The position numbers and the translations under genes were made by a program. Shown piece after piece: positions 12,501 to 25,130 of a DNA stretch of 64,000 bases. The notes beneath the pieces are model-generated. The model was not told the DNA's origin. It did no database searches and was given only the letters and a program-made list of their open reading frames with translations. Positions within the stretch are counted from its first letter, which is position 1, and every line of letters starts with the position of its first letter. Source of the DNA: Pterois miles (lineage: Eukaryota; Chordata; Actinopteri; Perciformes; Scorpaenidae); assembly GCA_947000775.1 (NCBI GenBank), contig CAMQGK010000008.1:3096001-3160000 (forward strand), in the 5' to 3' direction.

Positions 12501-15500
12501 AAGTAAAAAGATGCACAGTGCCTGTTATGTACAATACAAACCCCATGAGTCTTTATTTCCCTCAAGACAAACTGGTTTGGTCATGGCAACACTGTGACAG
12601 ATCTGTCTGTGTTAGATAAATGAAAGAGAGAAGAGAGAAAGACATATGCTTATTTGCTTTTTTGCCGAGGATTACATGAGAAGTTTCACAAGACGGCGAC
12701 AAAATGTCGACGTGTTGCGAACTGTTCAGCCAACGAGTGATGTTCCCTTCTTAGGCTGCTTCATGTGAATAGTTTCTGGTCGCTTTAGGAGGGAAAACAG
12801 AAGCGTATTGTGTGTATTGGCAATGATATGGCAATACGATATGTGTCATGATACAGGGGATACTATGTATTGCGACACTGTGAGCAAAGCGATATATTGC
12901 AACACCATCATCTGCATAAAATTGAGTAAAGATATAAATTACATTTTATGCACTCAGAACAGTGGGATCTGCATTTATAACATCCAACATCGTACTACGA
13001 CTTTGAGAAGGCGCATACTCTGAGTTATTACGTGGCTTTGTTGAATACTCGATTCTGATTGGTCAGTTCAATTCAGTTCATTTATAGCAGACCGCTGCTA
13101 TGAGCGCAGTTGTGATGTCAGACTCTGGCAGACAGTTTTGTGTCAAATTATTGATTTCTTAATTAAGAAGCTGTGTAATAAGTACGATAATGTACAGCTA
13201 GTGGGTCATTGTTGTGAAATAAACCCCTTCAGGGCGACGCAAGACCACGACCTTGGCGCATATCTTGTAACAGAGTTAATCTTTACATGTAAAACTATTC
13301 TTTAAAAATCAATAGTCTTTGAGAATCGATCACATCATTTGTTTTCCAATAAAGTATCTGCTAAAAACAATTTTGGCATTATTCAACTTTTTTAGGGATG
13401 TCCCCCCTTACTCACTAGTCTTTTTGGTTTTTGTTGACTCAGATTTCTTCAGTCGTTTAGTCCTTTTTTATGCTTTTTTTTATGCTAGTTACTTACGAGA
13501 AACTCACACACATCTTTGTTAAACACAATACTTAATATAGTGGTTTTGTGTGATTTAAACTTGTTAGCTGCCTAAAAATTTCTTTGGTCGAGGACGCTAA
13601 ATATTTTATGGTTACGTTTAAACAAATTGGAGCCTTCTGTACATAATTTCTTGGAGACAGGTTTGCACTTGGAAATGAAATGTCCCTGTCTTATGAATTA
13701 AACTCTCCCTTGAGAATACACTTTCCTAGTGAATCAGCTCACAGCTCAGACTCCACACAGATTCAGTTTTGATCATGTAGAGATAAAAAGAGCACAAATA
13801 GCCTGAAGAAATAGAGCAAAAGGACTCATAGTTCTTGTTTTGAGCGTGCTTGTTGAGACAGGCTCAATTGTAAATGGGTACATGGAAGCTGAAACAGTTG
13901 CAAGGCAGTTATGTTGTCAGGGTTGAGACACCAGTTGCTCACATACTGTAAGTGTGAGAGAGGTTTTAACATTAAAGCAAGCAAGTTCCGCTGCATTGTT
14001 GGTTTACATCATCAAAGCTGTCTATAATTTGCCAGCTATTTAAAGGCGTCACAGATCAGCTGAATTACTGCTCGATTTATGCGGTTTATGCCCCTTTTTT
14101 CTCTGACGATTTTCTGTTATGTAACCTTCATCCAGAGGTCGTCAAACACAAGATATAGCAGCGCAGCGAGAGGAGTGTAGCGATGAGCTGTGAATCTGTG
14201 AAGACAAATGTGTCGCCGCCGACGTGACAGTGGTTGGTTTGAATCCTTCAATGAAGTTCACACGCTCTGGCCAAATACTGCAGGCAGCAGAGAGACCAAT
14301 GCTGGAGAAGAGTGTGTGTATTGTGTGTTTGTGCAGAGTCTGTTCAGAGACTGGTTTCTGTTGATGAAAGACACTCTGTGATGACACTCAGGGAGGAATA
14401 ACTCCTTCAATCACCACCACAAAATGCTTTTCGGAGAAGGAGAACTGCATAAATTTCTTCCACAAAACATCACTAAATGGAAATAGTTTTTTGCATGTCT
14501 ATCCAAACTAGGCAAGTGGTCAGCATTCTGCAATAGAAAGAAGTATCTGATCTGCAAAGGGTTTTTTACCCTTGAGTTGCAGAGGACGTCCTGTGACATG
14601 CTGTTCGCTGGCAGATGGGCTCAGTCGGCTGCTCTGTTTTGGCTTGACAAAGTGGAAATCTCACTTCCCAAAGGCATGCACAATAACACACACATTTGTA
14701 CTCGGTGAACCAAGAGATCCACTACCTCTACCAATTAAAAGAAAGCTGTAAAAAAAAAAAAAAAAGATATTAAATCTGTTTTCCTCATATAAAGTCCTTC
14801 ATTAATGGGCACACGGTGCAGCTATTTGCTCCAGTTTATGCCAGTAAACCTGTTCCTTTGGACATAAATGTCTAGTTTTATTGTTGCTTCATTCTGCTAA
14901 CCAACAGATTTTGGCAACACAGTAATGAGAAAGTACAACTTTGGCAGAGTTTTTAAACCCTCTGAAGGCTCCGTTTGTTTGCATTAGACAGACTGACCTA
15001 CATTTACCTGTCTTTCTTGTCCCACTTTTCATGAACGCTCGACGCAAAAATGTGTTTAGTTCTGACAAGTCTCTCTTGTGTCCACTGGTCTTTTTTTTTT
15101 ACAGCTGTATATTTTGTTGTTGTTGTTGTTGTAGTTGTTCAGCGGAAAATGTGTGAGAGGTTAACTGTTTCCCCTCAACTCTGATGTCATCCTTGTTGTT
15201 TATGGGCGCAGCATGCATTTGTTTATCTGATTCTATGTTTAGACATTTCTGTGATTTCCTAAATTGGGCCCCTTGCAGAATATTGCATAACAGATATAAC
15301 CTTAAGTATTTACCCACACTTTCACTTCAGTCTGCTGGGCAAAGGTTTTACAAGGTGTACCGTTACAAAAACATGTTGGGGGAATCTCCCTGGGGTCCGT
15401 CCCTTCCTACAGATGGCCGAGCACAAGGTCATAAGTCTATCATGTTTTCCAGCAGGCTCATAGTTAACTCAGCATGTTTCCACACACCCATCTTGTATAC

Positions 15501-18500
15501 TCAGCTTACAGACATCTGAGCGCCCCCCTCAGCCCTGCGGTTTGGAGAACGTATCCTCAGGTGTTTACTCGCTGGCCTGCCAGTCAGCAAATTGGAGTAG
15601 GAGGGAACACATGACTGTGATGCAGTGTGCACTGGCGAAAGTTCATCTGGTTCCTAAAACAGCTCTGTGTACTAAACAGGTTAAGAGGTTTAAGATGCAT
15701 TTATTCAGGGCTGCATCAGTTGTGTTTTCAGTTTCTCATTTCCTGTTGTTTTGTGTGGGGATTAGCAGCAACAGCTTCTCTGCAGCTCTGTGCTGTAGTA
15801 ATTTGTAGTAACGCTGCAGGAAGTCCTAACTTTCCAACTCTTACCCCATCAAAGCACCCACTCACCAACCTAAAAACACCATAAACGTCCCTACAACGAC
15901 TATAAATAAACCCACTCTGTGCACCTGCCAATACAAACATCTACAGTATAAGCGCATGTCCGTTCATGTGCATCTGCCGTTGTTCCCTGCCGTTGTTCCC
16001 TGCAGCTAAGCTCAGAGTTATTTAATGTGATGAACTTAATCCCTCAGAGTCAAACAGTCCTATTATTTAATGGCACCCTATTGGCCTGAACCCAGTGGCC
16101 TGTTGTATCCAGCAGTACAGATCAAATCCATTATCTTTGTCCCTGTTAGGTCAGCCTCGAGTTGAAGTGAGTTGAATAACATTTCCAATTATTTTTTCAC
16201 GTGTTGTCCTTCCTTAAAGCTGCCAGATGTTTTAAGCCCTTACATTACATTATAAAATGCATGGATGGGATTATTATTATTGGGATTTTACAGAAGGTAG
16301 AAAAAAAAAAACCTGCAGTATTTCAAAAGAAAGACTGCAGGCGAGACACGAGGTGTACTGTACGAGATAACGGGTGAAGTTCAATGCTGCAACCAGATTC
16401 AAAGGTCGCTGCCACAGTGTTAAGATGTTAAGACATGTCACACATGTTGGTGTGTGCAGCTTTTAATCTTTCTCCATAGCACAGCTCTTGACCTGAAACC
16501 TCGTGTCTCACAGGTTTATAAGGGACATTAGCCAGTTTCATAACTATTTCTTGGGAAATAAATTGAGTATTAACTACTACAAACAAAGCAGTGGCAATTC
16601 CTTTATGAGATCAGTCAACACGTAGAGCTTTATCTACCAATAATCACTCCCTAACGAAATCATTTCCCAGCATATTATAGTCAGTGTCAACCACCGTTGT
16701 AGTAGTCGAGATCGGTCTCAAGACAGATGTTTTTAAGGCCTCGTCTAAGAATCAACCGCATTTTTACTCGTTCTTGTCTCGTCTCTCTCTAGATTTTGTC
16801 TCTGGTCAAAACCACAACTGCAGTGATATCGCTAAATGGCCTAATTTCTTTGTTAATGTAATTGCTGTGACTGGGTGTACTAGTTCTGGCTTCAAATGCA
16901 GCCTATATCTGGACTTATTTCTAAATTTCAGTGTGTTGAATGGTAGAACATGGAAAATAAGCATTGAATAAAGATGGTTAATTTGATTTCAGTTCGTTAG
17001 TGTATCATCATCGTCATCATCACCCTTGTGCTCATAGAAAACAGGAAGATTCCCACTGAGTGCCTATGGTTTCCATTTTTCACATTTTAAGAAGTGTGTC
17101 ATGCAGTGTGGTACTCACACTGGTCTTGTCTTGACTTGGTCGCAACCCCTCAAAGTCCTGGTCTTGTCTCCATACTCTCTGGTCTAGGTCTCAGTTTAGG
17201 TGGTCTTGACTACAACACTGGTGCCAACTCATATTACTCAGCCAAATATTATTCAAACCCATCAAATAGACAAAATGCAAAATGATGCATTCACAAATCA
17301 ATAGGGAGTCTCGGGTAGGACTATTTCACAGTGTAGGCCGGTTCCATACACTATTCATTGCTCTACCAACAAAAAGTAATGCATTTTTGTACAGTATACA
17401 TCCCATGAAATCAGTTTATATGTAGTCCACGTAATCGCGAACCAGGAAGTATGAAGAGCGACAAATAGGGAGTAAGTTGGAGTGGATGGGTGGGTCCAAA
17501 AGCTTTTCCTAAACATAACCAGGTAGATGTTGCCAAACCTAACCAAGCTGTTTCCTGTGAAGAAGTAAGTTTATTACTATGTAACAAGTCATGTGTAGGT
17601 GAACATTCCTCACATATTGGTGGAAATTTGTAGGAAAATGAATGAAAAATAGCTGCATAAGACAGCATACAATGAGGATACATTGCACAGTGTAAACAAT
17701 GAGAATACTGGGGTCAAATTAATAAGCATTAACTGTGCGTTATTGTGTTTCATTTGTGCATCTAGTGCTGCTGACATGGGTGAACTGCTCCAGTGTGAGG
17801 TGGGCCACCAGAGTGCAGGACATGTTCACCGCGGGCAAGCTGCTGGCCCTCGGCCTTATTATCATCATGGGCATCGTGCAGATCTGCAAGGGTAAGCTCC
17901 CTGAATGTCCACAGTACATTCCACCTCAGTCTGGTGTCTATGTGTGAAAGGAACCAGCGGTCACTGGGGGCATCTTCAGTCACTGGGGACAGTATGGACT
18001 CCCTGTGGACACCGTAGGGGTCAATGAGTTTCTGGGGCCCCTTTAGGTTAAAACTCACATTGCTAATATCAGCACGCCTGTGTGGCTTTGCTGTCTCAAC
18101 ATGGCTGAGGGCCAGTTATTGTAGGGGCCACAGAGAGTAGGCCCCTGAAACAACAAGATGGGGATTTCGGTGTTTGAAGTTAAATGAAGAGTTCATTGAT
18201 GGGAGGTCATATATGAGGGACGGTATGTGAGAGTAGAAATACTTTAATGCCTCTCTGAAAACATGCCTCAAGAAGGGATTTCAGGAAAAATGTAATGACA
18301 AAGAAGAAAGTATGAAGATTCCTAAAGATCACGGATGGTTTAGACACTTACCCCGAAATACAGTATTTGATAATCTCTCAGTGGGAGCTTTGAGATCTCA
18401 GCGGGTTTTACAAATAAGCCGCTGTACAGGGATTTAGCAGAAAGTCTTTTACAGCTTGTTTGCATTAGCTCAGAACTTTAGTGGAAACCAGATGTAGTGT

Positions 18501-19194
18501 TTAAGTTTTAATTGTATATTTACGTTTGTTTACCCCCAAAGCTAAACAACATTAGCAAACAGGAACAGACCTGCCAGGCAAAGTCATACAAATGGTAAAT
18601 ACCTGGTTCCATAAGGAACCAATAAAGAGACAGTTTTGATGGAAAATTAGGATTATGATATATTTTATTAGGGGGCGGCAGTAGCTCAGTCTGTAGGGAG
18701 TTGGCTTGGGAACCGGAGGGTCACCGGTTCAAGTCCCGACATGGACCAAAAACTGAGTGTGAACTGGTAGCTGGAGAGGTGCCAGTTTACCTCTTGGGCA
18801 CTGCCGAGGTGCCCCTGAGCAAGGCACCAAACCCCCAACTGCTCGGGGCGCTTGTCAGGAGCAGCCCCCTCACTCTGACACCTCTCCATTAATGCATGTA
18901 TGTGTGTTTCAGGTCTGCATGTACCATGTATAAGTTAAACAGAGTGTAAATTGAATTTCCCCATTGTGGGACTAATAAAGGTAGATCTTCTTCTTCTTCT
19001 TCTTCTTTTTTGAAAATTGAAAAGGTGGATTTTTCTCAAATTATAAAATGCTTCTACACCAAACTACAAATGCCACATAATCTTGTAATAATAATAAACT
19101 TTATTTGTATATATAAAATAGACAGAATGAACATAAAAACATGCCATAGTTAATGTATAAAATAAAACATACCTGATAAAATAAGATAAGCTGA

Positions 19195-19260
<66 letters not shown>

Positions 19261-22200
19261 TAGAACAATAATAATAATAACAATAAAATCAGAAAACATA
19301 TAAATAGAAATAATAGAATAATAATAATAAAATATTTACAGCATGCAAACACAAATAAACACTGCAGCAGCTCCATTCTCTTCCTCTCTGTTATTTATTT
19401 TTAACGTGGACGTGGTAACAACATGGAGGTGACTTGCGATGAATGAAGTTGGCATGATCTTTTCCAACTGTAGGAGAGTACTACTGGCTGGAGCCGGCCA
19501 ACGCCTTCGAGCCCTTCCAGGAGTACAATGTGGGTTTGATAGCCTTAGCCTTCCTACAAGGCTCCTTCGCCTATGGAGGGTGGAACTTCCTCAACTACGT
19601 CACAGAGGAGCTGGTGGACCCCTATGTGTAAGATACTTCTCATATCTCTGGTAAAATGTTGTTGCTGTGGTTAGAGAACCACCGTCCCACAGTACTGAAT
19701 GTGATAGGAATATAACTGATTTTAAAGCTATTTCTGGGATTAGCAGTAGCATATCGACTAAGCTTCCCAGTTCCCATTGTCTGGACGCTGACTTAGAAAC
19801 ATTTCTGGTAGAATTTAATGGTTTATTTCTTCATTTCCTTCCTCATTTCATGTCTTTTTAACAATCCCATGTTTTTTTTAATAACCTTGGTATCCATCGA
19901 TACAGCTCCCCTATGGTACCATTTTTAATTTCCTTCCCTAAATCCTCCCCTGTACCTCCTTCTCTCCTCACTCTGTCTCCTAAATATTGTTGTCTCTGTC
20001 GTCTCCAGGAACCTTCCTCGTGCCATCTTCATCTCCATCCCCCTCGTGACCTTTGTTTACGTCTTTGCCAACATCGCCTACGTCACGGCCATGAGTCCCC
20101 AGGAGCTGCTCGCCTCGAACGCTGTTGCCGTGGTGAGTATCTCATAGTATGACGCAGGGTGGTCCTGTGACACACACACACACACACACACACACATCTT
20201 GGCAGTAGAATGCCGCCCTCTAGTGACGTGTTTGATGCCTTTTGTACCTCATCCATTGCATTTATTGTAGTGACCATGCGATGAAGTAACTGTATAACCA
20301 TCAGCCTGTATCTCCCCTTTCATCCAACCGCTAACCCTCCATCCCAGACGTTTGGCGAGAAGCTGCTGGGAGTCATGTCGTGGATCATGCCCATCTCTGT
20401 GGCTCTCTCCACCTTCGGGGGAGTCAACGGTTCGCTCTTCACCTCTTCACGGTTAGTTGGCACCTTTAATTACTGCAGTAGATATATTATCTAGTGGGTG
20501 TCAGGGAAGATAAATATGAAGGATTAACAAGTTATGTGCTCTAATTTCCTCCTCATCTTAAATCCCTCCATAACAATTTCTAGTCTTTCATTTTCATTAT
20601 ATAACATGTGGATGTGCTGTAGACTTAAATGCTGTGTATTTGTGTACAACTGAATGATTTCGCCTTCACAGATTGTTCTTTGCTGGAGCCAGAGAGGGCC
20701 ACCTCCCCAGTCTGCTGGCCATGATTCATGTGAAACGCTGCACTCCCATCCCCGCTCTGCTGTTCACTGTGAGTATATATATTCATCTCCTTCAGATGAG
20801 TCAGTTTCTGTCTGTCATGATATGCAGTTAAACACTGAAGCTGCTGAACTATCAAACTTCCTCTCTGTATCCATCCTAAATGGATGAATTAACGTGGGTG
20901 TGGGACCAGAGGTATATAAGTAGATGTGGTGTGACTGGTGTGTGAATTTATTTTATTAATTTATTTATATTATTTTATATTTCTTAATTATTGTTTATTT
21001 ATTTACATTTTTACAGTTTTTATTTAAATTTAATATTTATTATTATTAGTAGTAGTAGTAGTAGTAGTATTTCAATTATTTAATATTGAATTATTTCTTT
21101 TTTATTATTTTATTATTATGATTACATTTTTTTCTCCTCTCTTGTTTTTGAATACTTTGTTTTTGAATTTCTAGTTGCTATCTGTTGTTGTACTAATTTT
21201 TCTTAAGGAAACAACAAAAAGCCAGATTCAAAACCTATCAATCTTCCTGTCTCTGAGCTCCCGTCTTTTCCTTCTTCTTCCTCAGTGCCTGTCCACGCTG
21301 CTTATGCTGTGCACCAGCGACATGTACACCCTCATCAACTATGTGGGCTTCATCAACTACCTCTTCTATGGAGTCACCGTCGCCGGGCAGATTGTCCTGC
21401 GTATTAAACAGCCTGACATGCACCGACCAATTAAGGTGTGTTTATGTGGTGTTTTTGCCCCATTTTGGCTTTTTCTGTCTCATAAAAACAGCCATAAAAA
21501 GCACATTAGATACAAACTACCACGTGATCCTTTCTACATGAGTGTAATAAGTTGTGGTTGTGTTCGGTCTTCCAGATCAGTCTAATCTGGCCGGTCATAT
21601 ACCTCATCTTCTGGGCCTTCTTGCTCATCTTCTCCCTTTACTCTGAGCCCGTGGTGTGTGGCATCGGCCTGGCCATCATGCTGACTGGCGTCCCCGTCTA
21701 TTTCCTGGGAGTCTACTGGGACAATAAACCACAGTGCTTCGACGCCTTCGTTGGTAAGTGAGCAGACTGTGCCATGTTACATTTTCTCCATCAGTGGTGA
21801 AACTTTTGTCATGATTACAACCACAAATTCATTATATGTCATTAGACAAGTCCACTGAATAGGTCAACATTTTGGGAAATATGCATGTTTCCTTTCTTGC
21901 CAAGAGTTATGGTGCCTTCAAATGGGAAGTCGTGAAGAACACTGCTGCTAAGCAATGGCAATATTAACGTTACTGTCCGAGTCTAGAAGCCACAGAGGCT
22001 AACAATATATTAACTTAGCAACTGGGTAACATAATACAAGAAATGCAAAGGCATAATGACAGAGGAGAAAAATGAGGTCGTTGCGAATATCAAGATTTTC
22101 CTCAGACACATTTTAAAATTACCAAGCTGGAGGAGCTGGCGTAACGCTGGAGGAAACACCTAGCCTGGCCTCTAAACTCACTTATTGCTCTTTGCTTCCA

Positions 22201-22658
22201 GTCTTTATGCTAAGCTAAATGCCCCCTGGCTCTCCTTCCATACTGAATAGATAGAGAGCAGTTTTCTAACTGTAAGCAAGAAAATTAAGTTTCCTAACAC
22301 AGTATTTTATTCTAAAAATGTATTAAAAATGGTGAAATATTTGTTTGAAACATGGTTGAATTTTGATATTTCTTCCTACAAAAAAATCTATATATCCAAG
22401 TGAAAGCTTTTTCTTCATATGTTACATGCATACTGTGCCATAAGTCATTTGAAAGCCCATTACCACCCTTGTCCTAAAACTCTTTGTCACTGTCGGCTTC
22501 CAGATAAGATGACGTACTTGGGCCAGAAGTTCTGCGTGGTGGTTTATCCGGACGGAGATGACAACAGCGGTAGCGGAGACGAAGGAGAGGAAATGAAGGA
22601 GGCCAGGTCTCCTCTGTCTAAGGAGGACGGAGACAACCACAAGTCAGCAGACTGCTAA
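595..22658 (+). CDS. slc7a8: LAT2-type L amino-acid transporter light chain (SLC7A8)
   Basis: Eleven coding exons join in phase to a 524-residue protein: 595-724, 7726-7930, 12221-12372, 17766-17891, 19474-19627, 20009-20132, 20348-20451, 20672-20768, 21286-21435, 21576-21753 and 22504-22658. All junctions are GT-AG. The product is a polytopic plasma-membrane exchanger of large neutral amino acids, which in the family pairs with the heavy chain SLC3A2. Visible marks are the N-terminal VALKKEIGLVSACGIIVG stretch, the substrate-site motif GSGIF (residues 48-52), GGDYSYVKDIFGGLAG, and Cys147 in PTCFPP, the family's disulfide cysteine to 4F2hc. The closest match is LAT2 rather than LAT1, and the length is near that of human LAT2 (535 aa). 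The N- and C-terminal tails are the least conserved parts; the C-tail is acidic (GDDNSGSGDEGEE). Introns 1-3 are 4-7 kb, while introns 5-9 are short. Confidence 0.96.
1816..1880 (-). repeat. 3' tail fragment of the SINE/LINE family
   Basis: A GAAA repeat followed by tttattagtcccacagtggg and gaaattcagttttacact matches the 3' tail of the SINE copies at 18671 and 52905, in the same orientation as the latter. No tRNA-like head follows, so this is a 5'-truncated piece or the tail of a partner LINE. Confidence 0.6.
1965..2435. mobile_element. Short inverted-repeat element with GGGCAATA-type ends
   Basis: The left edge cttgggcaatatgg and the right edge attatcgcccagccctag are approximate inverted repeats. 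The interior has the tatcatgatatagta and tatcgcgatatcttt words typical of this fish MITE type. Similar elements occur at about 53335-53695, 55575-56030 and 63345-63665. Confidence 0.5.
3089..3634. mobile_element. CAGTGGTGG / CCACCACTG inverted-repeat MITE with a nested insertion
   Basis: The ends cagtggtgg (3090) and ccaccactg (3622) are a perfect 9-base inverted pair. The interior has runs such as catttactcaagcactgtac and actccactacatttatttt, which belong to a widespread teleost hAT-like MITE. At about 3246-3305 a CCAT tetranucleotide tract plus caaccgcttattctg interrupts it. A fragment of the same family lies at about 40185-40262. Confidence 0.65.
4880..5240 (-). mobile_element. hAT/BED-type transposase fragment
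   Basis: On - the frame reads FKQYNLNCHFETKHAEKYRN, LSGDEKERTTEGLLVKR and GLFTKLHATKEG, which resembles the BED-type zinc-finger start of hAT-superfamily transposases (ETKH, then LFTK). The stretch from about 4978 has a diverged direct copy at about 10180-10445. Both are short and broken, so they are fossils. Low-complexity aacattaacattta sequence precedes it. Confidence 0.5.
8145..8635 (+). repeat. Interspersed repeat (MITE-like), copy in slc7a8 intron 2
   Basis: It begins aggattggtgacatctagtg and ends gaatattatattacacacc, sharing order and words with 26480-26770. It contains an internal inverted pair around cgtggttacacca / accacggttttgcactc (8255-8375). Boundaries are approximate. Confidence 0.45.
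10180..10445 (-). mobile_element. Second copy of the hAT/BED transposase fragment
   Basis: It shares long words in order with 4978-5235: tatttttctgcatgtttt, gttcaagttgtatt, agtccatga, and tcaatgtcaagtgtgacagg. The same - strand residues (EYNLNRH; KHAEKYRN) can be traced, but with a frame break, so it is not coding. Confidence 0.5.
12373..17765 (+). other. slc7a8 intron 3
   Basis: This 5.4 kb intron has no supported exon. Near 12630-12780 and 12810-12905 there are decayed repeat pieces (tatgcttatttgctttttt; gcaatacgatatgtgtcatg). A GTT/GTA trinucleotide run lies at about 15116-15137, and a terminal-inverted-repeat element occupies about 16684-17222. Nothing recognisable was seen in the remainder. 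Confidence 0.6.
16684..17222. mobile_element. Inverted-repeat element with TTGTAGTCNAGA-like ends
   Basis: The left edge gttgtagtagtcgagatcgg and the right edge gtggtcttgactacaacac are imperfect inverted copies. The interior is rich in tctcgtctc and ggtcttgtct words. This matches a common teleost MITE type. No coding capacity. Confidence 0.55.
18671..19010 (+). mobile_element. tRNA-derived SINE, full length
   Basis: The head gcggcagtagctcagtctgt has an A-box (TAGCTCAGTCTGTAGGG), and ggttcaagtcc (about 18727-18737) is a B-box, the two parts of an internal RNA polymerase III promoter. A tRNA-unrelated body follows. The 3' part, gaatttccccattgtgggac then taataaagg, is LINE-like and ends in a TTC trinucleotide tract. 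A nearly identical copy lies inverted at 52905-53237. Confidence 0.8.
19197..19252. repeat. TA dinucleotide microsatellite
   Basis: About 27 uninterrupted TA units followed by a short CA run, directly downstream of the SINE. Alternating TA of this length is self-complementary and often polymorphic. Confidence 0.9.
20171..20196. repeat. CA dinucleotide microsatellite
   Basis: About 13 CA units in slc7a8 intron 6, 39 bases after the exon 6 donor. Confidence 0.9.
21855..22335. repeat. Interspersed repeat in slc7a8 intron 10
   Basis: Words such as cattttgggaaatatgcatg, tttcttgccaagagttat, ctcacttattgctctttgc and tgctaagctaa are those of a common fish short element. A short piece related to it lies near 12640-12690 (atatgcttatttgctttttt, gccgaggatta). 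Edges are approximate. Confidence 0.45.
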
Positions 22659-25096
22659 AGTCTGTATCTCCCACCTGCCCCAAAATAAACAGACATATGC
22701 AGACGCACACATGGGTGTGCACACACAAACACGCCACTGTTTGCAGTGGATCTACACTCTTAAATGTTATTTGCTTTTGCATCAATCGATTTTTTTTCTG
22801 TGCCAAATATAGCGTGAGATATTTCGAGTAATATGGCCTCAAATATTTATGTCTGGGGTCCTTCAAAAGTGCAATAAAGAACTCCTCAATACATGCTTAA
22901 CCAGACACGAGCTACTCTTCATCATCCTCATCGTCCCACTTCTCTTCCTCCACACACTCCCTGCACACTCCTACATTATTTTTTATTTTTTATCTAAAGA
23001 CTCCACTGTGATGGCTACGCAAACACCTTTTCTTTATTTTGTTTGCATCTTTGTTAATGCTGTTTTGGCATCCATTCAACACACCAAAGCTGTACCTTGT
23101 CAAAGCAGAAAATCAGATTCAGATCAAGTCATTTCATGTCATGAAGTACACTTACGTACTGTGTTGTTTTTAACGGTGACTGTGATTCCGAATTGTTTCT
23201 TTCTTTTATTTTATAATTGTGTTAATTGTTTATATCATTTGACTTTGTTGTTATTTTAGTTTTAATATGTTAATTGTAGTTTTGTTGATATTCTTTTTTT
23301 CTATATAACATCATATACATCTGGGCCTATTTTTTTTTTTTTTTTTTTTTTTACTCTTGTGGAGGTATACACCTGAAAGCTGATGTGTGATCTGAACTTT
23401 GGTGCACAGTTGTTGTTTATTGCCTTAATTAGAATATAGCCTGTATTCGGGTGCCATGACAGCTGTTTGACTGATGGAGAGAGACAATTAATCCTCATAC
23501 TTTGAGGTGTAGTTTTTTCATTTTAATGGAAGTAACAAAAACAAGAATGTGGATTCTTGTATGGACACTACGCTGATACTTAACCCAATAAAACTGCAAG
23601 TCCAGCATGAACGACTAGAAAGAATAAACAGGCAAGACACGATAGCGTGTTCACCACATTTTGCATTGTTAATGTGCAAATCTCTACACCGACACATGTG
23701 AATGCCTGCGTGAAAAACAGTTTTAAAGAGGCATTGATTGTCTCACATGTTTTACGGAAGATGTATTTTTGTAGCTTGCCATCTAGCTGTGTTTAAATAT
23801 GATTTTGTTCTTTGTTTAGGTTGTAGGAATTTAGTTAGTAAATACTTTTAGATTTTAAAAAAAACAGAGTATTTTTTGATTCACACAATTCACTAGGAGA
23901 GATTTTAGTGCAATATTAGTATAGGCACCAGCAAAAACTGTACATGCACCCCATTCTGTGTGGTCTGGTAATAGTTATGCTGTACAGTATATTATAGTAG
24001 AAACACGCCTGCACACATAAACACACATTAAGTACCCTTTTGTCTTTCTATAATCTATTAGTGTCTCAGGGCATCCCCACTGCCTTCTGCTTACATACTG
24101 TACACTGCCTAAACCACCAAAACTCAACCGACTTAACCGATTGCCTCTTTGAAATCCAGTCTGTTAGTGCTAAATGTCTGCAATGGTGCTTTTAGATATT
24201 TATTTCCTCAGGAGTATCAATCTTTCAAGCAATCCCAAAAAAATCTCTGAAGACGACAGGTGAATCATTCTATCAAGAATCATTAAAGTTGGGCCAGTAT
24301 TGGGTAGGTTTTTAAAGGGGAACAGGGTGTCCTGGATGTCTTTACAAGTACAATGATTGTGTTTTGTGCCTGTATGGTTATTGTGTATTTACACAGTTGT
24401 CATGACAGTCTGTATATTGTCTCTTAGTAAATAAAAACCACTGACTAAGGTTTGAATTTGTAATTCAGGGCCTCATTTATATAAAAAAAAAAAATGCTAC
24501 ATGTTAATCCTTATTCCACTGTGCGATCATTTCAAAGAATGTGAATCTTATTATATTTTCCTAATTTTCTTAACATACAACAGAAACTTTGTGACCCTTA
24601 CTGTTCATAAATGAGGCCACAGAAATCAAATGCTGCAACTTTATTTGATACAGTAATATAATCTGTGCAGATTTCACCCAGTTTCACCTGCTTTTTTACT
24701 GCTAAAAACCTAAACAGTGCTGATCTTGGTGTTCAAGGTTCCCCACTAAGCTGCAAAATCCACTTGTTGCTGTAGTTCAGACCAAAACAGGCCTTCAATA
24801 TGGTGAAAATATTAAGTTTTCTGTGTTGTAACAGTCACTGATAATCTAAGCAATTCTACTCCTAGCAATACATTATCACACTACAATACACTGCCTCATA
24901 AGAATGCTGTTTCGAAATCATTTTGTGTACACATTGGTCTGTAATTTAAGTTGCCGTTTGCAGTCTGCCTACCATCCTGAGAGCCATTCTGACTGACTGT
25001 CTCTCAAACTTAAGTCCATTTTTTGTGTGTTAAAAATGTAAATGTACATATTGGTGGTGAGTGTGCGACAAGAATAAAAAGTGTAAGACTTTTCAT
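22659..25096 (+). other. slc7a8: Long slc7a8 3' untranslated region
   Basis: About 2.4 kb after the stop has no coding frame. Several AATAAA words occur inside it (for example near 23588 and 24434). The last, at 25073-25078, is the best candidate for the distal poly(A) signal because the nedd8 tail begins just beyond it from the other side. A poly-T run of about 22 bases lies at 23331-23352. The distal end is inferred. Confidence 0.5.
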
Positions 25097-25130
25097 GTGT
25101 CCTTTGTACAGCTGTTTTGAATGTTTTATT
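25073..25130. terminator. Facing poly(A) signals of slc7a8 (+) and nedd8 (-)
   Basis: AATAAA on + at 25073-25078 and TTTATT (AATAAA on -) at 25125-25130 face each other about 50 bases apart. Cleavage 15-25 bases beyond each would place the two transcript ends almost touching. Confidence 0.45.

Larger units (their letters stand above)
17892..19473 (+). other. slc7a8 intron 4
   Basis: The intron holds a full-length tRNA-derived SINE (18671-19010) followed by a long TA dinucleotide tract (about 19197-19252) and AT-rich ATA/ATT sequence to about 19340. No exon is supported. Confidence 0.7.

Noticed and set aside
15099..15150. Polyglutamine-like frame on -
   Set aside because: It comes from a GTT trinucleotide run inside slc7a8 intron 3 with no coding context.
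18671..18745. Possible tRNA gene
   Set aside because: A- and B-boxes are present, but there is no tRNA cloverleaf end, and the sequence continues into a SINE body with a second copy elsewhere.
18701..18892. 63-codon open frame, also seen at 52971-53372 on -
   Set aside because: Both are the SINE body read in the same frame; it is repeat sequence, not a gene.
19197..19252. CRISPR-like or replication-origin signal
   Set aside because: A plain TA microsatellite; no spaced repeats and a eukaryotic setting.
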